From positions 1,860,001-1,924,000 of the forward strand of contig CP136956.1 in NCBI GenBank assembly GCA_033105485.1: a DNA stretch of 64,000 nucleotides. Direction: 5' to 3'. Source of the DNA: LVI-A0039 sp033105485. GTDB taxonomy: Bacteria; Bacillota_I; Bacilli_A; UBA3375. Every line of letters begins with the position of its first letter. The stretch's first letter is position 1. The position numbers and the translations under genes are program-made. Shown here in pieces: positions 1-7,820 of this stretch. Below the pieces are notes generated by a model that searched no databases, was not told the DNA's origin, and saw nothing but the letters and a program-made list of their open reading frames with translations.

Positions 1-212
1 ATAAAAACTCAATTCCATTTGATCCATTACCACCAAAATCAACAAGTGGAATTAGAATTGGGACCCCAGCAGTAACTACTCGTGGATTTAAAGAAGCAGA
101 AATGGTTGAGATTGCAAATTGTATTGATTTAATCATTAAAGACCCAATTGAAAATCAGAAACAAGTTAAAGCAATTGTTAAATCTATTTGCTCTAGATAT
201 CCGTTATATTAG
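1..212 (+). CDS. glyA: Serine hydroxymethyltransferase, C-terminal end (partial)
   Basis: This is the 3' end of a gene that begins outside the window; the open frame runs from base 3 to the TAG at 210-212. The translated tail contains NSIPFDPLPP and the strongly conserved SGIRIGTPAVTTRGF segment of PLP-dependent serine hydroxymethyltransferase, the cytosolic enzyme that interconverts serine and glycine and charges tetrahydrofolate with one-carbon units. Only about 69 residues are visible, so catalytic residues cannot be checked. The family call rests on this diagnostic C-terminal segment. Confidence 0.93.
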   Translation, partial: KNSIPFDPLPPKSTSGIRIGTPAVTTRGFKEAEMVEIANCIDLIIKDPIENQKQVKAIVKSICSRYPLY

Positions 213-224
213 TCCTGTTATTTG

Positions 225-233
225 TGCTATAAT
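225..233 (+). promoter_or_regulatory. Extended -10 promoter of the mazG-like/msrA cluster
   Basis: TGCTATAAT, a consensus extended -10 element, lies 13 bp after the glyA stop and about 20 bp before the likely start codon at 252. No good -35 is needed for this class and none is obvious. It probably starts a transcript covering the downstream redox genes. Confidence 0.6.
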
Positions 234-251
234 CTAGTAATAAGGAGATGT

Positions 252-878
252 ATGGAAAAAAGCGAAAGTATTAAGCAAAGATTGGTTGAATTTAATGACC
301 AAGTAGGTTGGGACAATTTGAAACCTGAAGATGCTAAACATTTATCTAGCCTACTAGTTGGTGAAGCGCATGAATTATGGGAAGAAATAGCAAAAGAAAA
401 TAAAAAAGGTCTTAATAAATATGACATTAGTCTAGAAGTGGCTGATGTTTATATTTACTTACAAAAAATTTGTCTTGCATTAGATATTGATATGTTAAGT
501 GCAGTTGAAGATAAAATGATGATTAACAAAATTCGTTTTTTAAATGAAGATTATCAACAAAAAAGAAAGAATGTGGCTCCTAAACACGGGAGGTATTATA
601 AAATATCAAACATGTATAAGGAGCAGGAAACAAAGCTTGAAGATAATTTGAAAATTGGACAAATCATTGGATTAAAAAATGAAGATACAAATCAAAAAGT
701 ACTGATCTTTAACTCTAAGGAAGTTAAGGCTGAATACATGTTACCAATTGTTGGTGTAGTTCATCCACGAAATGAACAAGCCCCACTTTGGATTGCAAGT
801 GATGTTGAATTAAGCGTTGATCAAATTAATGAAGGATTAAAGTTAGTTGATTTTTTATATGATATTGAATTAGTTTAA
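252..878 (+). CDS. MazG-like nucleotide pyrophosphohydrolase with C-terminal extension
   Basis: The N-terminal ~100 residues contain the all-alpha NTP pyrophosphohydrolase signature: an EAHELWEEIAKE helix followed by EVADVYIYL, the paired acidic Mg-binding helices of the MazG/dUTPase-2 superfamily. Such enzymes cleave (d)NTPs to monophosphates, often as housecleaning of damaged nucleotides. The C-terminal ~90 residues (after KHGRYYKISN) match nothing I recognise and make the protein longer than a minimal MazG-like domain. The start at 252 is chosen because AAGGAG sits at 242-247; an upstream in-frame ATG at 222 lies in the promoter. Substrate is not predictable. Confidence 0.7.
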   Translation: MEKSESIKQRLVEFNDQVGWDNLKPEDAKHLSSLLVGEAHELWEEIAKENKKGLNKYDISLEVADVYIYLQKICLALDIDMLSAVEDKMMINKIRFLNEDYQQKRKNVAPKHGRYYKISNMYKEQETKLEDNLKIGQIIGLKNEDTNQKVLIFNSKEVKAEYMLPIVGVVHPRNEQAPLWIASDVELSVDQINEGLKLVDFLYDIELV

Positions 879-889
879 TAAGGAGAATA

Positions 890-1430
890 ATGGGACATAT
901 GCCTGTAAACCCTAATCAAGGGATTAAATATAATGAAGCAGATATAAAAGAAATATATATAGCAGGAGGATGTTTTTGGGGATCAGAAGCTTTTCTTGAA
1001 CGTATTTACGGTGTAGTTTATACTGAAGTTGGATATGCTAATGGAAACTGTGAAAAACCCAAGCTATGAACAAGTTTGTTCGAAAACAACAGATTTTGTA
1101 GAAACTGTATATCTTAAATATGATAGTTCTAAAATCACGCTTGAAAAACTTATTGATGAGTATTTTAAAATTATTGATCCAACAAGTTACAATAAGCAAG
1201 GTGGAGATGTTGGTAGTCAATACCGAACAGGAATATACTCAAAAGATAGCGTGGAACTAGAAATCGCTGCAGCAAAAATAGAAAGTTTAGCTGGTGATTA
1301 TAAAAAGCCGATATTAGTTGAGGTTAAACCTTTAGAAAATTATTATCGTGCAGAAGACTATCACCAGAAATATTTAGAAAAAAATCCTAATGGTTACTGC
1401 CATGTTGATTTAGGATTATTAAGTAATTAA
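890..1430 (+). CDS. msrA: Peptide methionine sulfoxide reductase MsrA (frameshifted in this sequence)
   Basis: Two overlapping frames together make one MsrA. The first (ATG at 890, AGGAG upstream) carries the active-site AGGCFWGSEAF with the catalytic Cys and reads through YTEVGYANGN. It then runs out at a TGA near 1065, while the next frame continues as NPSYEQVCSKTTDFVETVYLKYD to the TAA at 1430, including the family's YHQKYLEKNPNGYC. One base appears missing around 1045-1058. MsrA reduces methionine-S-sulfoxide using thioredoxin, which fits the thioredoxin-like protein two genes on. The break may be a sequencing indel rather than a real mutation; see the frameshift finding. Confidence 0.88.
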
Positions 1431-1439
1431 GGAGCAATA

Positions 1440-1847
1440 ATGGAAAAAATTAAAATTGGTTTTATTTGTGTACATAATTCTTGTCGTAGTATTATGGCAG
1501 AAGGAATTTGTCGTGAGAAATATGGTGAGATGTTTGAAGTTTACTCAGGTGGTACAGAAGAAAACAATGTTGTTAAGCAAGATGCTTTAACAACTCTTAA
1601 AAGTGTTTATAATATTGAAGGTGATTTCAGTTCAAAGTTAATCGATACATTACCAGAACTTGATGTTGTAATTACAATGGGTTGTAATGTTGAATGTCCA
1701 CATTTACCTTCAAAATATCGTGAAGACTTTGGAATAGATGATCCAAGTCATAAAAGTCTCGAAATCTTTGAACTTAGTGCTAAATTAATCGAAGCTAAAA
1801 TTGATTTGTTAGCTTTAAAAATTAAAACAGGGGAGATAGAGCTATAA
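1440..1847 (+). CDS. arsC: Arsenate reductase-like low-molecular-weight tyrosine phosphatase
   Basis: A 135-residue LMW-PTP fold protein with the phosphate-binding loop CVHNSCRS (Cys10 nucleophile, Arg16) near the N-terminus. Cys82 and Cys86 in MGCNVECPH resemble the redox-relay cysteines of thioredoxin-coupled ArsC, although their spacing is shorter than the Cys82-Cys89 of the plasmid pI258 enzyme. DDPSH provides the general-acid Asp region. It is followed directly by a thioredoxin-like gene whose ATG overlaps its stop by one base, consistent with a thioredoxin-dependent reductase. No arsenic efflux gene or ArsR is nearby, so a general phosphatase or redox role is possible. Confidence 0.75.
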   Translation: MEKIKIGFICVHNSCRSIMAEGICREKYGEMFEVYSGGTEENNVVKQDALTTLKSVYNIEGDFSSKLIDTLPELDVVITMGCNVECPHLPSKYREDFGIDDPSHKSLEIFELSAKLIEAKIDLLALKIKTGEIEL

Positions 1848-2146
1848 TGAAAGAGTATAATCATGAAATTAAATTCACAGGAAATCAAATTCTTGTTTTT
1901 TCAACAAGCTGGTGTCCTGACTGCATTATGCTAAACATGTACATTGATCAAGTAATTGATGAGAACAAAGACTGGGAATTCATTTATATTGATAGTGATC
2001 AATATCCAGCACTTGCAAGTGAATATGGAATTTTAGGAATTCCATCATTTGTAGGTTTACGAGATGGTGAGCAAGTAGATAGTTTAATTTCAAAACAAGC
2101 AAAACCTAAAGAATTAATTAATGAATGGATTAGAGGTATTAAGTAA
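1847..2146 (+). CDS. Thioredoxin-like protein
   Basis: A 99-residue single-domain thioredoxin-fold protein. The active site is WCPDC near residue 23 (instead of the classical WCGPC) and the cis-proline loop is GIPSF near residue 63. It has no signal peptide or membrane segment, so it is cytosolic. Start and stop overlap both neighbours by one base (ATG at 1847 within the arsC stop; its own TAA overlaps the next ATG), indicating translational coupling. It is a plausible electron donor for MsrA and the ArsC-like protein in the same cluster. It could equally be a YtpP-type thioredoxin of general function. Confidence 0.8.
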   Translation: MKEYNHEIKFTGNQILVFSTSWCPDCIMLNMYIDQVIDENKDWEFIYIDSDQYPALASEYGILGIPSFVGLRDGEQVDSLISKQAKPKELINEWIRGIK

Positions 2147-2823
2147 TGAAGAAAGTATTAAAGGTATTAGCAGCAATAGCGTTAGTAATAGCAATTGTAT
2201 TTATAGGTTATTTAGAAACTGGCCATTATAATGCGGATGAAAGAGCTGCTGAGTATGTTGCAACAAATGAAAATGACAACTACATAACTTATGATAAAGG
2301 TAGTAATGTAGGTTTCATTTTCTACCCTGGTGGAAAAGTCGAAAGTAGCGCGTACTCTTATTTATCAGAGATTGATGCTAATGTTTATATTGCAAAATTC
2401 CCATTTGAACTTGCAATGTTTGATTATGATATTGCTGATGAGGTAATTACTGATAACCCACAAGTTGACACGTGGTACATCGGTGGTCACTCATTAGGTG
2501 GAGTGTTCGCAAATCGTTTTGCAGTTAATAATCAAGAGCTATTCTCTGGAGTTGTATTCTTAGGTTCATATCCAGCAGAAGGAGATGACTCAACGCTTCC
2601 TGGTTTAGCATTCTTTGGTGATCAAGATTTAGTTGTTGGTGATTATAATGAACAACTAAGTAAGTTTGGACAAAGTACAGAAGTAGAAATTTTAACTAAT
2701 GGAAACCACTCTGGATTTGGAAACTACGGTCAACAAAAAGGAGATAGTGAATTATCTACCGATTTATTAATTGCTCAACAAGAAAAGATAGTTGAAGACA
2801 TTAATAATTTTATTAAACAATAA
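2146..2823 (+). CDS. Membrane-anchored alpha/beta hydrolase
   Basis: The first ~22 residues form a basic start plus a hydrophobic helix (VLAAIALVIAIVFIGYL), an uncleaved anchor or signal peptide, so the enzyme probably acts outside the membrane. The nucleophile elbow is GGHSLGG at about residues 117-123, with an acid candidate in FFGDQDLVV and a histidine in NGNHSGFG, giving a complete Ser-Asp-His triad. This looks like the alpha/beta hydrolase group of secreted Bacillota carboxylesterase-like proteins. Its substrate is unknown. It ends the redox cluster and is followed by a strong terminator. Confidence 0.72.
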   Translation: MKKVLKVLAAIALVIAIVFIGYLETGHYNADERAAEYVATNENDNYITYDKGSNVGFIFYPGGKVESSAYSYLSEIDANVYIAKFPFELAMFDYDIADEVITDNPQVDTWYIGGHSLGGVFANRFAVNNQELFSGVVFLGSYPAEGDDSTLPGLAFFGDQDLVVGDYNEQLSKFGQSTEVEILTNGNHSGFGNYGQQKGDSELSTDLLIAQQEKIVEDINNFIKQ

Positions 2824-2830
2824 CATAGAA

Positions 2831-2865
2831 GAAAGGATGACAAATTGTCATCCTTTCTTTGTTTT
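2831..2865. terminator. Bidirectional Rho-independent terminator
   Basis: A near-perfect hairpin of 13 bp (2831-2843 with 2845-2857, GAAAGGATGACAA and its complement) is flanked by a T-run on the right and an A-run on the left. It sits between convergent genes and can serve both. Confidence 0.9.
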
Positions 2866-3259
2866 ATAAATCATCTAAATATACGTGAGTATATGTATTG
2901 AAGAAGTTTAATAATGCAATCTTAGTGATGTGATCAAAATTACACGAAGTAGTTATTTTACACGTGGCGCAATTGATTTTAGAATTGTCTTCTTCAAACT
3001 CTTCAAATGTCATCAGTAAACTTCGAATACTAACTTGATTGTAATTAGCTTGTAGTGAAACACCACCATTTTGACCTAGTTTAGATTTTGTGAAACCTAA
3101 GTCATTAAGGGTACTAATTATTTTTCTTATATTATTGTATGAAACATCTAATTCAGTACTGATTAAATGTGCTGAATAGATATTGTCACCAATATACTTG
3201 TTATTTCTTAAATGTAATAATACGCGAATTGCGATATCTGTTTTTTTGTTTATTTTCAT
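2864..3259 (-). CDS. Rrf2-family transcriptional regulator (NsrR/IscR type)
   Basis: An Rrf2 winged-helix protein: MKINKKTDIAIRVLLHL at the N-terminus, recognition-helix region YNNIRKIISTLNDLGF, and the wing SKLGQNGGVSL. Three cysteines near residue 93 (CATCKITTSC, C-x2-C-x5-C) could bind an Fe-S cluster, as in NsrR and IscR, although the spacing differs from the classical C-x5-C-x5-C of IscR. I chose the start at 3259 because a TATAAT lies exactly 6 bp upstream with no ribosome binding site, suggesting a leaderless message; an alternative ATG is at 3283. It lies directly downstream of the carbonic anhydrase gene on the same strand. Confidence 0.8.
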   Translation of the reverse strand: MKINKKTDIAIRVLLHLRNNKYIGDNIYSAHLISTELDVSYNNIRKIISTLNDLGFTKSKLGQNGGVSLQANYNQVSIRSLLMTFEEFEEDNSKINCATCKITTSCNFDHITKIALLNFFNTYTHVYLDDL

Positions 3260-3265
3260 ATCATA

Positions 3266-3271
3266 ATTATA
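3266..3271 (-). promoter_or_regulatory. -10 box of a probably leaderless rrf2 transcript
   Basis: TATAAT on the minus strand, 6 bases before the ATG at 3259. It overlaps the TAA stop codon (3267-3269) of the upstream carbonic anhydrase gene. The expected transcription start coincides with the A of the ATG, and no Shine-Dalgarno is present. Confidence 0.5.
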
Positions 3272-3860
3272 ACATATTACCATTGCATGTACATATCGAA
3301 TACACTTGGCGACTATTTAAGGGTTGTAAACATCGATTGTTATTAGGATAATGACCATTAATAAGTTCAGCTTGCTGTGAACAGATTGTTGAAACTTGCT
3401 TATTAATCAACCAAATTACTTCTTCATCAAAAGGACTAGTGGTAAACGATCCGTGATAATCCCAGCAATTTTCGGGGATTAAATTTGATAAGTTTATCTC
3501 AATGTTTGAATCTATGTTATTAAATGGCTTTGAAAAGTCAAATCCATCGCTTTCAATTTTAAGTAGAACGCTATAAACTAGTGTTTCGTGGTCTTCTTGA
3601 TGTACAAGGTGTAATTCCATATCAAATTGCTTATCATCAACCTGATGCTCACTAGGGCGATGAAAGTGCATTTCACTTAAGTTAAAACGTTTGTCATTTT
3701 TCATTACATAGCTTGAGCCATTAGTTGGCATCAGAGATATGTTTAATCCATTATCGAAGACATGAAATTCTTCATTTGTATAAAAAAAACTTGCTGTTAA
3801 ATTACTACGTTGACACTCAATTGTTTCAATATTAATTGGTGATTGCTTAAAATGTAACAT
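3267..3860 (-). CDS. Alpha-type carbonic anhydrase
   Basis: A 197-residue alpha-class carbonic anhydrase. It begins with the QSPINI motif and carries the zinc site EMHFHRPSEH followed by ELHLVH (His-x-His plus the third His), then YHGSFTTSPF and CLQPLNSRQVY near the C-terminus, all hallmarks of the alpha fold. There is no signal peptide, whereas most bacterial alpha enzymes are exported, so this one appears cytoplasmic. GGAG sits upstream of the ATG. It catalyses reversible CO2 hydration and would supply bicarbonate for carboxylations such as pyrimidine synthesis. Alpha-class enzymes are less usual than beta or gamma in low-GC Bacillota. Confidence 0.9.
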   Translation of the reverse strand: MLHFKQSPINIETIECQRSNLTASFFYTNEEFHVFDNGLNISLMPTNGSSYVMKNDKRFNLSEMHFHRPSEHQVDDKQFDMELHLVHQEDHETLVYSVLLKIESDGFDFSKPFNNIDSNIEINLSNLIPENCWDYHGSFTTSPFDEEVIWLINKQVSTICSQQAELINGHYPNNNRCLQPLNSRQVYSICTCNGNML

Positions 3861-3956
3861 ATTATCTCCTCATCCTTATTATTATATAAAAAATAATTAA
3901 GTATATGTAAAAAAAAGCGTAAAGAAATGTGATAGAATGTTTGAGCAAGGAGTAAG

Positions 3957-6038
3957 ATGAAAAAATATATTATTGAAAATAATAAAGTAACAAGAAAAAA
4001 CCCTGATGGCTTTTATAACTTAGAAGCAGATAAGCAAGCAGTACAATTATATAAAGAACAAGTAAGCGAAAAAATACGAAATTTTAATAGTCGTCTTGAA
4101 AAGATAGATTATCTTATTGAAAATAACTATTACATTGATTTTTGGGCAATGTATGAGCGTGAGCAAGTGGAAACATTAATAGAGTTTGTATATTCATATG
4201 AATTTGAATTCCAGTCTTATATGGCAATATCAAAATACTACGATTCTTATGCTTTAAAGTCAGGTGATAAAAGTGAATTCCTAGAAACTTACGAAGATAG
4301 AATTGTATGTTTAAGTCTATATTTAGCACAAGGTGATATTTCACTAGCAACAAATTATGCTGAAGCATTAATAACACAACAATATCAACCAGCAACTCCA
4401 ACTTTTTTAAATGCTGGTTTAAAGAAAAGTGGTGAACTAGTTTCATGTTTCTTATTAGAATTAGATGATAGTTTGAACTCGATTAATTATAATTTATCAA
4501 CAGCTATGCAATTGTCTAAAATTGGTGGGGGAGTTGCTCTAAATTTATCGAAACTACGTGCTCGTGGAGAAAATGTTCGAAATGTGCAAGGAGTAGCAAA
4601 AGGTGTTTTACCAGTAATGAAGCTACTTGAAGATGCATTTTCATATGTAGATCAATTAGGAAAAAGACCAGGAGCAGGTGCTGCGTATTTAAGTATCTTC
4701 CATGCAGATGTAATTGAGTTTTTAGATACAAAGAAAATAAATGCTGATGAGAAATCAAGGATTCAAAATTTATCACTAGGACTTATTTGTCCTGATAAGT
4801 TTTTTGAGTTGGCAAAAGATAATCAAAAAATGGCATTATTCTATCCGCATAATGTTTTTAATGAATATGGACAGTACCTAGATGAAATGGATCTAAATGA
4901 AATGTATGAGGTGTTACTTGATAATCCAAACATAAGACGTAAATACATTGATAGTCGTGAAATGCTACAGTTAATTGCGTTAACTCAGTTTGAAAGTGGA
5001 TATCCGTACTTAGTATTTGTTGATAATGTAAATCGTGAAAATCCTTTAAAAGAAATTGGAAAAATAAAGATGTCGAATTTATGTACAGAAATTTTCCAAA
5101 TTCAAAAGGTTAGTAAAATTAACAATTATGGAACACCTGATCAAATCGGGTACGATATCAGCTGTAACTTAGGTTCTTTAAACATTGTTAGCCTAATGGC
5201 AAGTGCAAATTTTGGCAAAACAATAGAGAGTAGTATGCGTGCTTTAACTAGTGTTAGTGATTTATCAGAAATTGAAAATGCACCTGGAATTAGTAAAGCA
5301 AACAAAAAATTCCACTCAGTTGGATTAGGGGTCATGAACTTGCATGGATTCTTGGCAAAGAACAAAATAAGTTATGAGTCACCACAAGCTATTGAATTTG
5401 TAGATGCTTTATTTATGACAATTAATTACTATTCACTAGTAGCAAGTAATGCAATTGCAACAGAAAAAGGACAAGTGTTTGATGGTTTTGAACAAAGTGA
5501 ATATAAAAATGGTAATTACTTTGATAAATACAGCCAACAGTTTGAATTTGAATATGAGCAAATTTCAAGCTTATTTATAAACATTAAAGTTCCGACATTA
5601 GAAATGTGGAATCAATTAAAGAAAGACGTTGCTGAAAAAGGACTATATCATAGTTACCGTTTAGCTGTTGCTCCAACACAATCTATTTCATATATTCAAA
5701 ATGCAACAGCTTCTATACAACCAATAGTCAATCACATTGAAACGCGTGTATATGGTAACTCAACAACATACTACCCAATGCCCTATTTACAACCAGATAA
5801 TGTTTTCTATTATAAATCGGCATATAACATGGATCAAATGAAAATAATCGATTTAGTAGCAACAGCTCAAAAACACGTTGATCAAGGTATTTCATTAGTG
5901 TTATTTGTTACTAATCAAAATACAACAGCTGATTTAGCTAAATATTATTATTACAGTTGGAAAAAAGGAATAAAATCGATATACTATATACGTACAAAGA
6001 ATTTAAATATAGATGAATGTGAAAGTTGTAGTATTTAA
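3957..6038 (+). CDS. nrdE: Ribonucleoside-diphosphate reductase class Ib, alpha subunit
   Basis: A 693-residue NrdE, close to the usual ~700. Visible features are the N-terminal cone-less start typical of class Ib, SCFLLELDDSLNSI (first redox Cys near residue 163), NLCTEIFQ with the thiyl-radical Cys and its Glu partner, CNLGSLNI, and the C-terminal redox tail ending CESCSI. It reduces NDPs to dNDPs with the NrdF radical subunit. The start has AAGGAG 8-10 bases upstream. Only nrdF follows; nrdI and nrdH, usual class Ib partners, are not in this window, and I saw no clear NrdR-box pair upstream. Confidence 0.96.
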   Translation: MKKYIIENNKVTRKNPDGFYNLEADKQAVQLYKEQVSEKIRNFNSRLEKIDYLIENNYYIDFWAMYEREQVETLIEFVYSYEFEFQSYMAISKYYDSYALKSGDKSEFLETYEDRIVCLSLYLAQGDISLATNYAEALITQQYQPATPTFLNAGLKKSGELVSCFLLELDDSLNSINYNLSTAMQLSKIGGGVALNLSKLRARGENVRNVQGVAKGVLPVMKLLEDAFSYVDQLGKRPGAGAAYLSIFHADVIEFLDTKKINADEKSRIQNLSLGLICPDKFFELAKDNQKMALFYPHNVFNEYGQYLDEMDLNEMYEVLLDNPNIRRKYIDSREMLQLIALTQFESGYPYLVFVDNVNRENPLKEIGKIKMSNLCTEIFQIQKVSKINNYGTPDQIGYDISCNLGSLNIVSLMASANFGKTIESSMRALTSVSDLSEIENAPGISKANKKFHSVGLGVMNLHGFLAKNKISYESPQAIEFVDALFMTINYYSLVASNAIATEKGQVFDGFEQSEYKNGNYFDKYSQQFEFEYEQISSLFINIKVPTLEMWNQLKKDVAEKGLYHSYRLAVAPTQSISYIQNATASIQPIVNHIETRVYGNSTTYYPMPYLQPDNVFYYKSAYNMDQMKIIDLVATAQKHVDQGISLVLFVTNQNTTADLAKYYYYSWKKGIKSIYYIRTKNLNIDECESCSI

Positions 6039-6046
6039 GGAGACAT

Positions 6047-7012
6047 ATGAAGAAAGCAGTAAATTGGAATGACTTAGATGATCAGTTATACAAAGATTTT
6101 TGGGACCAAAATGTTCGCCAGTTTTGGGTAGATGAAGAAATCCCGGTTAGTGAAGATAAATTACTATGGGAAAGTGGTGAGATATCAGCAACAGAACGTG
6201 ACACGTATGAAAAAATATTAGCAGGTTTAACGCTACTAGATACAGTTCAAGGTGGAGACGGAATGCCGAACATTGCAATGAAAACTGAAAATTTACATGC
6301 CAAAGCAGTGTTTACATTTCAAGCAATGATGGAGCAGATGCATGCTAAAAGTTATTCTACAATTTTTAGTACATTAAGTACAATGAGTAGAATTGATGAA
6401 TTATTTGATTGGGTTCATGAAAATGACTTTATGCAGAAGAAAGCAGATATAGTAGATACGTATTATCAAAATATTGATTCGGAAGAAGACTATTATTTAT
6501 CACTTGCTGCAAGTGTAATGTTAGAAACGTTCTTATTTTATTCTGGGTTCTTTTTCCCATTATACATGGCAGCTCAGGGAAAATTAATTAGATCAGGTGA
6601 AATTATAAATTTAATTATCCGTGATGAAGAAGTCCATGGGAAGTTCTCTGGAATTTTAGCGCAAAAGGAATTAGCGAAATTTGATGATCAAACGCAAAGG
6701 GAATTAAAGGCAAAAGTAGTTGGTCTATTAGAGAGCTTATACATGTTAGAAATTAGTTATACTAACGAATTGTATGATGAATTAGGTCTAGTAGAGGAAG
6801 TGTTAACATATGTAAAATACAACGCTGATCGTGCCCTAGAAAACTTAGGGATGGAAAAGTACTTCAATGTTGATAAAGATGAAGTTAATCCATTAGTTAT
6901 TAATGGAATTGATACTAATACTAAAAATCACGATTTCTTCTCAACAAAAGGAAATGGATATATCAAAAGTACTAATATCGCAGCAATTGATGACGATGTA
7001 TTTAATGTCTAA
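6047..7012 (+). CDS. nrdF: Ribonucleoside-diphosphate reductase class Ib, beta (radical) subunit
   Basis: A 321-residue ferritin-like R2 protein. Metal-ligand helices are recognisable: LLWES near the N-terminus, EQMHAKSYS (Glu and His ligands), ETFLFYSGFF and RDEEVHGKF (Glu and His ligands). It houses the Mn or Fe/tyrosyl radical cofactor passed to NrdE. It starts 8 bp after nrdE with GGAG in the gap, so the two form one operon, closed by a terminator after the stop. Class Ib enzymes normally need NrdI for manganese loading; its gene must lie elsewhere. Confidence 0.96.
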   Translation: MKKAVNWNDLDDQLYKDFWDQNVRQFWVDEEIPVSEDKLLWESGEISATERDTYEKILAGLTLLDTVQGGDGMPNIAMKTENLHAKAVFTFQAMMEQMHAKSYSTIFSTLSTMSRIDELFDWVHENDFMQKKADIVDTYYQNIDSEEDYYLSLAASVMLETFLFYSGFFFPLYMAAQGKLIRSGEIINLIIRDEEVHGKFSGILAQKELAKFDDQTQRELKAKVVGLLESLYMLEISYTNELYDELGLVEEVLTYVKYNADRALENLGMEKYFNVDKDEVNPLVINGIDTNTKNHDFFSTKGNGYIKSTNIAAIDDDVFNV

Positions 7013-7050
7013 AGCGTAACACTAAATTTATAAAAAATAGAAATATGAGT

Positions 7051-7084
7051 AGTCACGAGCCTAAAGTTGTTCGTGACTTTTTCT
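7051..7084 (+). terminator. Rho-independent terminator after nrdEF
   Basis: Stem AGTCACGA (7051-7058) pairs with TCGTGACT (7071-7078), 12-nt loop, followed by TTTTTCT. Confidence 0.85.
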
Positions 7085-7266
7085 AAGATTTTTAAAATGT
7101 ATCCGATATACAAAATGACAAAGTAAAAGAAATGGTATCTTTAGCAATGTCGTATAACTTAAAGGGGAATGCAACCCCTCCCTCCATAGTTTTGTGCTCA
7201 CGGAAATTATTTATTAATATGATAATTGTTATATAATATAGGTATAAAAATATAAAGGGGAAGTAT
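7085..7266 (+). other. Intergenic stretch with a G/C-rich patch
   Basis: About 180 bp between the nrdF terminator and lemA. Most is AT-rich with a promoter-like TTATATAATA near 7230. A G/C-rich island at 7163-7186 (AGGGG, loop AATGCAA, CCCCT, then CCCTCC) is out of character. A 29-codon frame starting at 7148 crosses it but has no ribosome binding site. It may be a gene remnant; I cannot assign it. Confidence 0.3.
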
Positions 7267-7815
7267 ATGTCAATTTTAATAGTTTTATTAGTAATTATTA
7301 TTGTAGTAGTATTATGGGTGATTAGCGCTCAGAACAGATTAATGAGAGAGGAGCAAAATGTTTTTACAGAACGAAACAACGTTGAATTAGTTGTTGATCG
7401 TCGTTATAAAAATATAGAAGCTACAGTTAATTTAATGAAGGCGCATAATGCTGAAATTGCTAAGGCTTATGAGCGAATTACATCAATGCGTTCAGGAGTT
7501 AAACAAGAAAACGTTGAATCTTACGCAAATTTAGAAAAAGAGTTGCAAAATGTAGCTAGAAGTATTAATGTTCAAGTAGAAAGATATCCAGATCTAGGAC
7601 AATTCTTTGATGTAAACAAATTCCAAACAACAATGGCTCAACATGACCGTGATGTGGAGATGGCTAAGAAATTGTATAACCATGAGGTTGAGGAATACAA
7701 TACATTAATTTTAACAATTCCATATTCACTATTAGCTGGAGGTCGCACTAAACATAACTACTGGGAAGTTATTGATGCTCAAACTAAAGATGAATACATT
7801 CCAGAATTTAAGTAG
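7267..7815 (+). CDS. LemA family membrane protein
   Basis: A 182-residue protein with one N-terminal membrane helix (residues ~2-19, almost all I/V/L) and a soluble alpha-helical domain. That domain has the LemA landmarks: ISAQNRLMREEQNV, the Arg-rich RRYKNIEATVNLMK (family pattern RR-x-L-I-P-x-L-V-x-x-V-K), and YNHEVEEYNTLILTIPYSLLAGG near the C-terminus. LemA proteins have an N-out topology with unknown biochemical role and are often paired with another membrane protein. The next gene, 5 bp on, is a two-helix membrane protein and probably works with it. GGGGA precedes the ATG. Confidence 0.88.
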   Translation: MSILIVLLVIIIVVVLWVISAQNRLMREEQNVFTERNNVELVVDRRYKNIEATVNLMKAHNAEIAKAYERITSMRSGVKQENVESYANLEKELQNVARSINVQVERYPDLGQFFDVNKFQTTMAQHDRDVEMAKKLYNHEVEEYNTLILTIPYSLLAGGRTKHNYWEVIDAQTKDEYIPEFK

Positions 7816-7820
7816 GGTAT

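Noticed and set aside
7148..7237. Small ORF of 29 codons across the G/C-rich patch
   Set aside because: No Shine-Dalgarno and no recognisable peptide; retained only as an intergenic observation.
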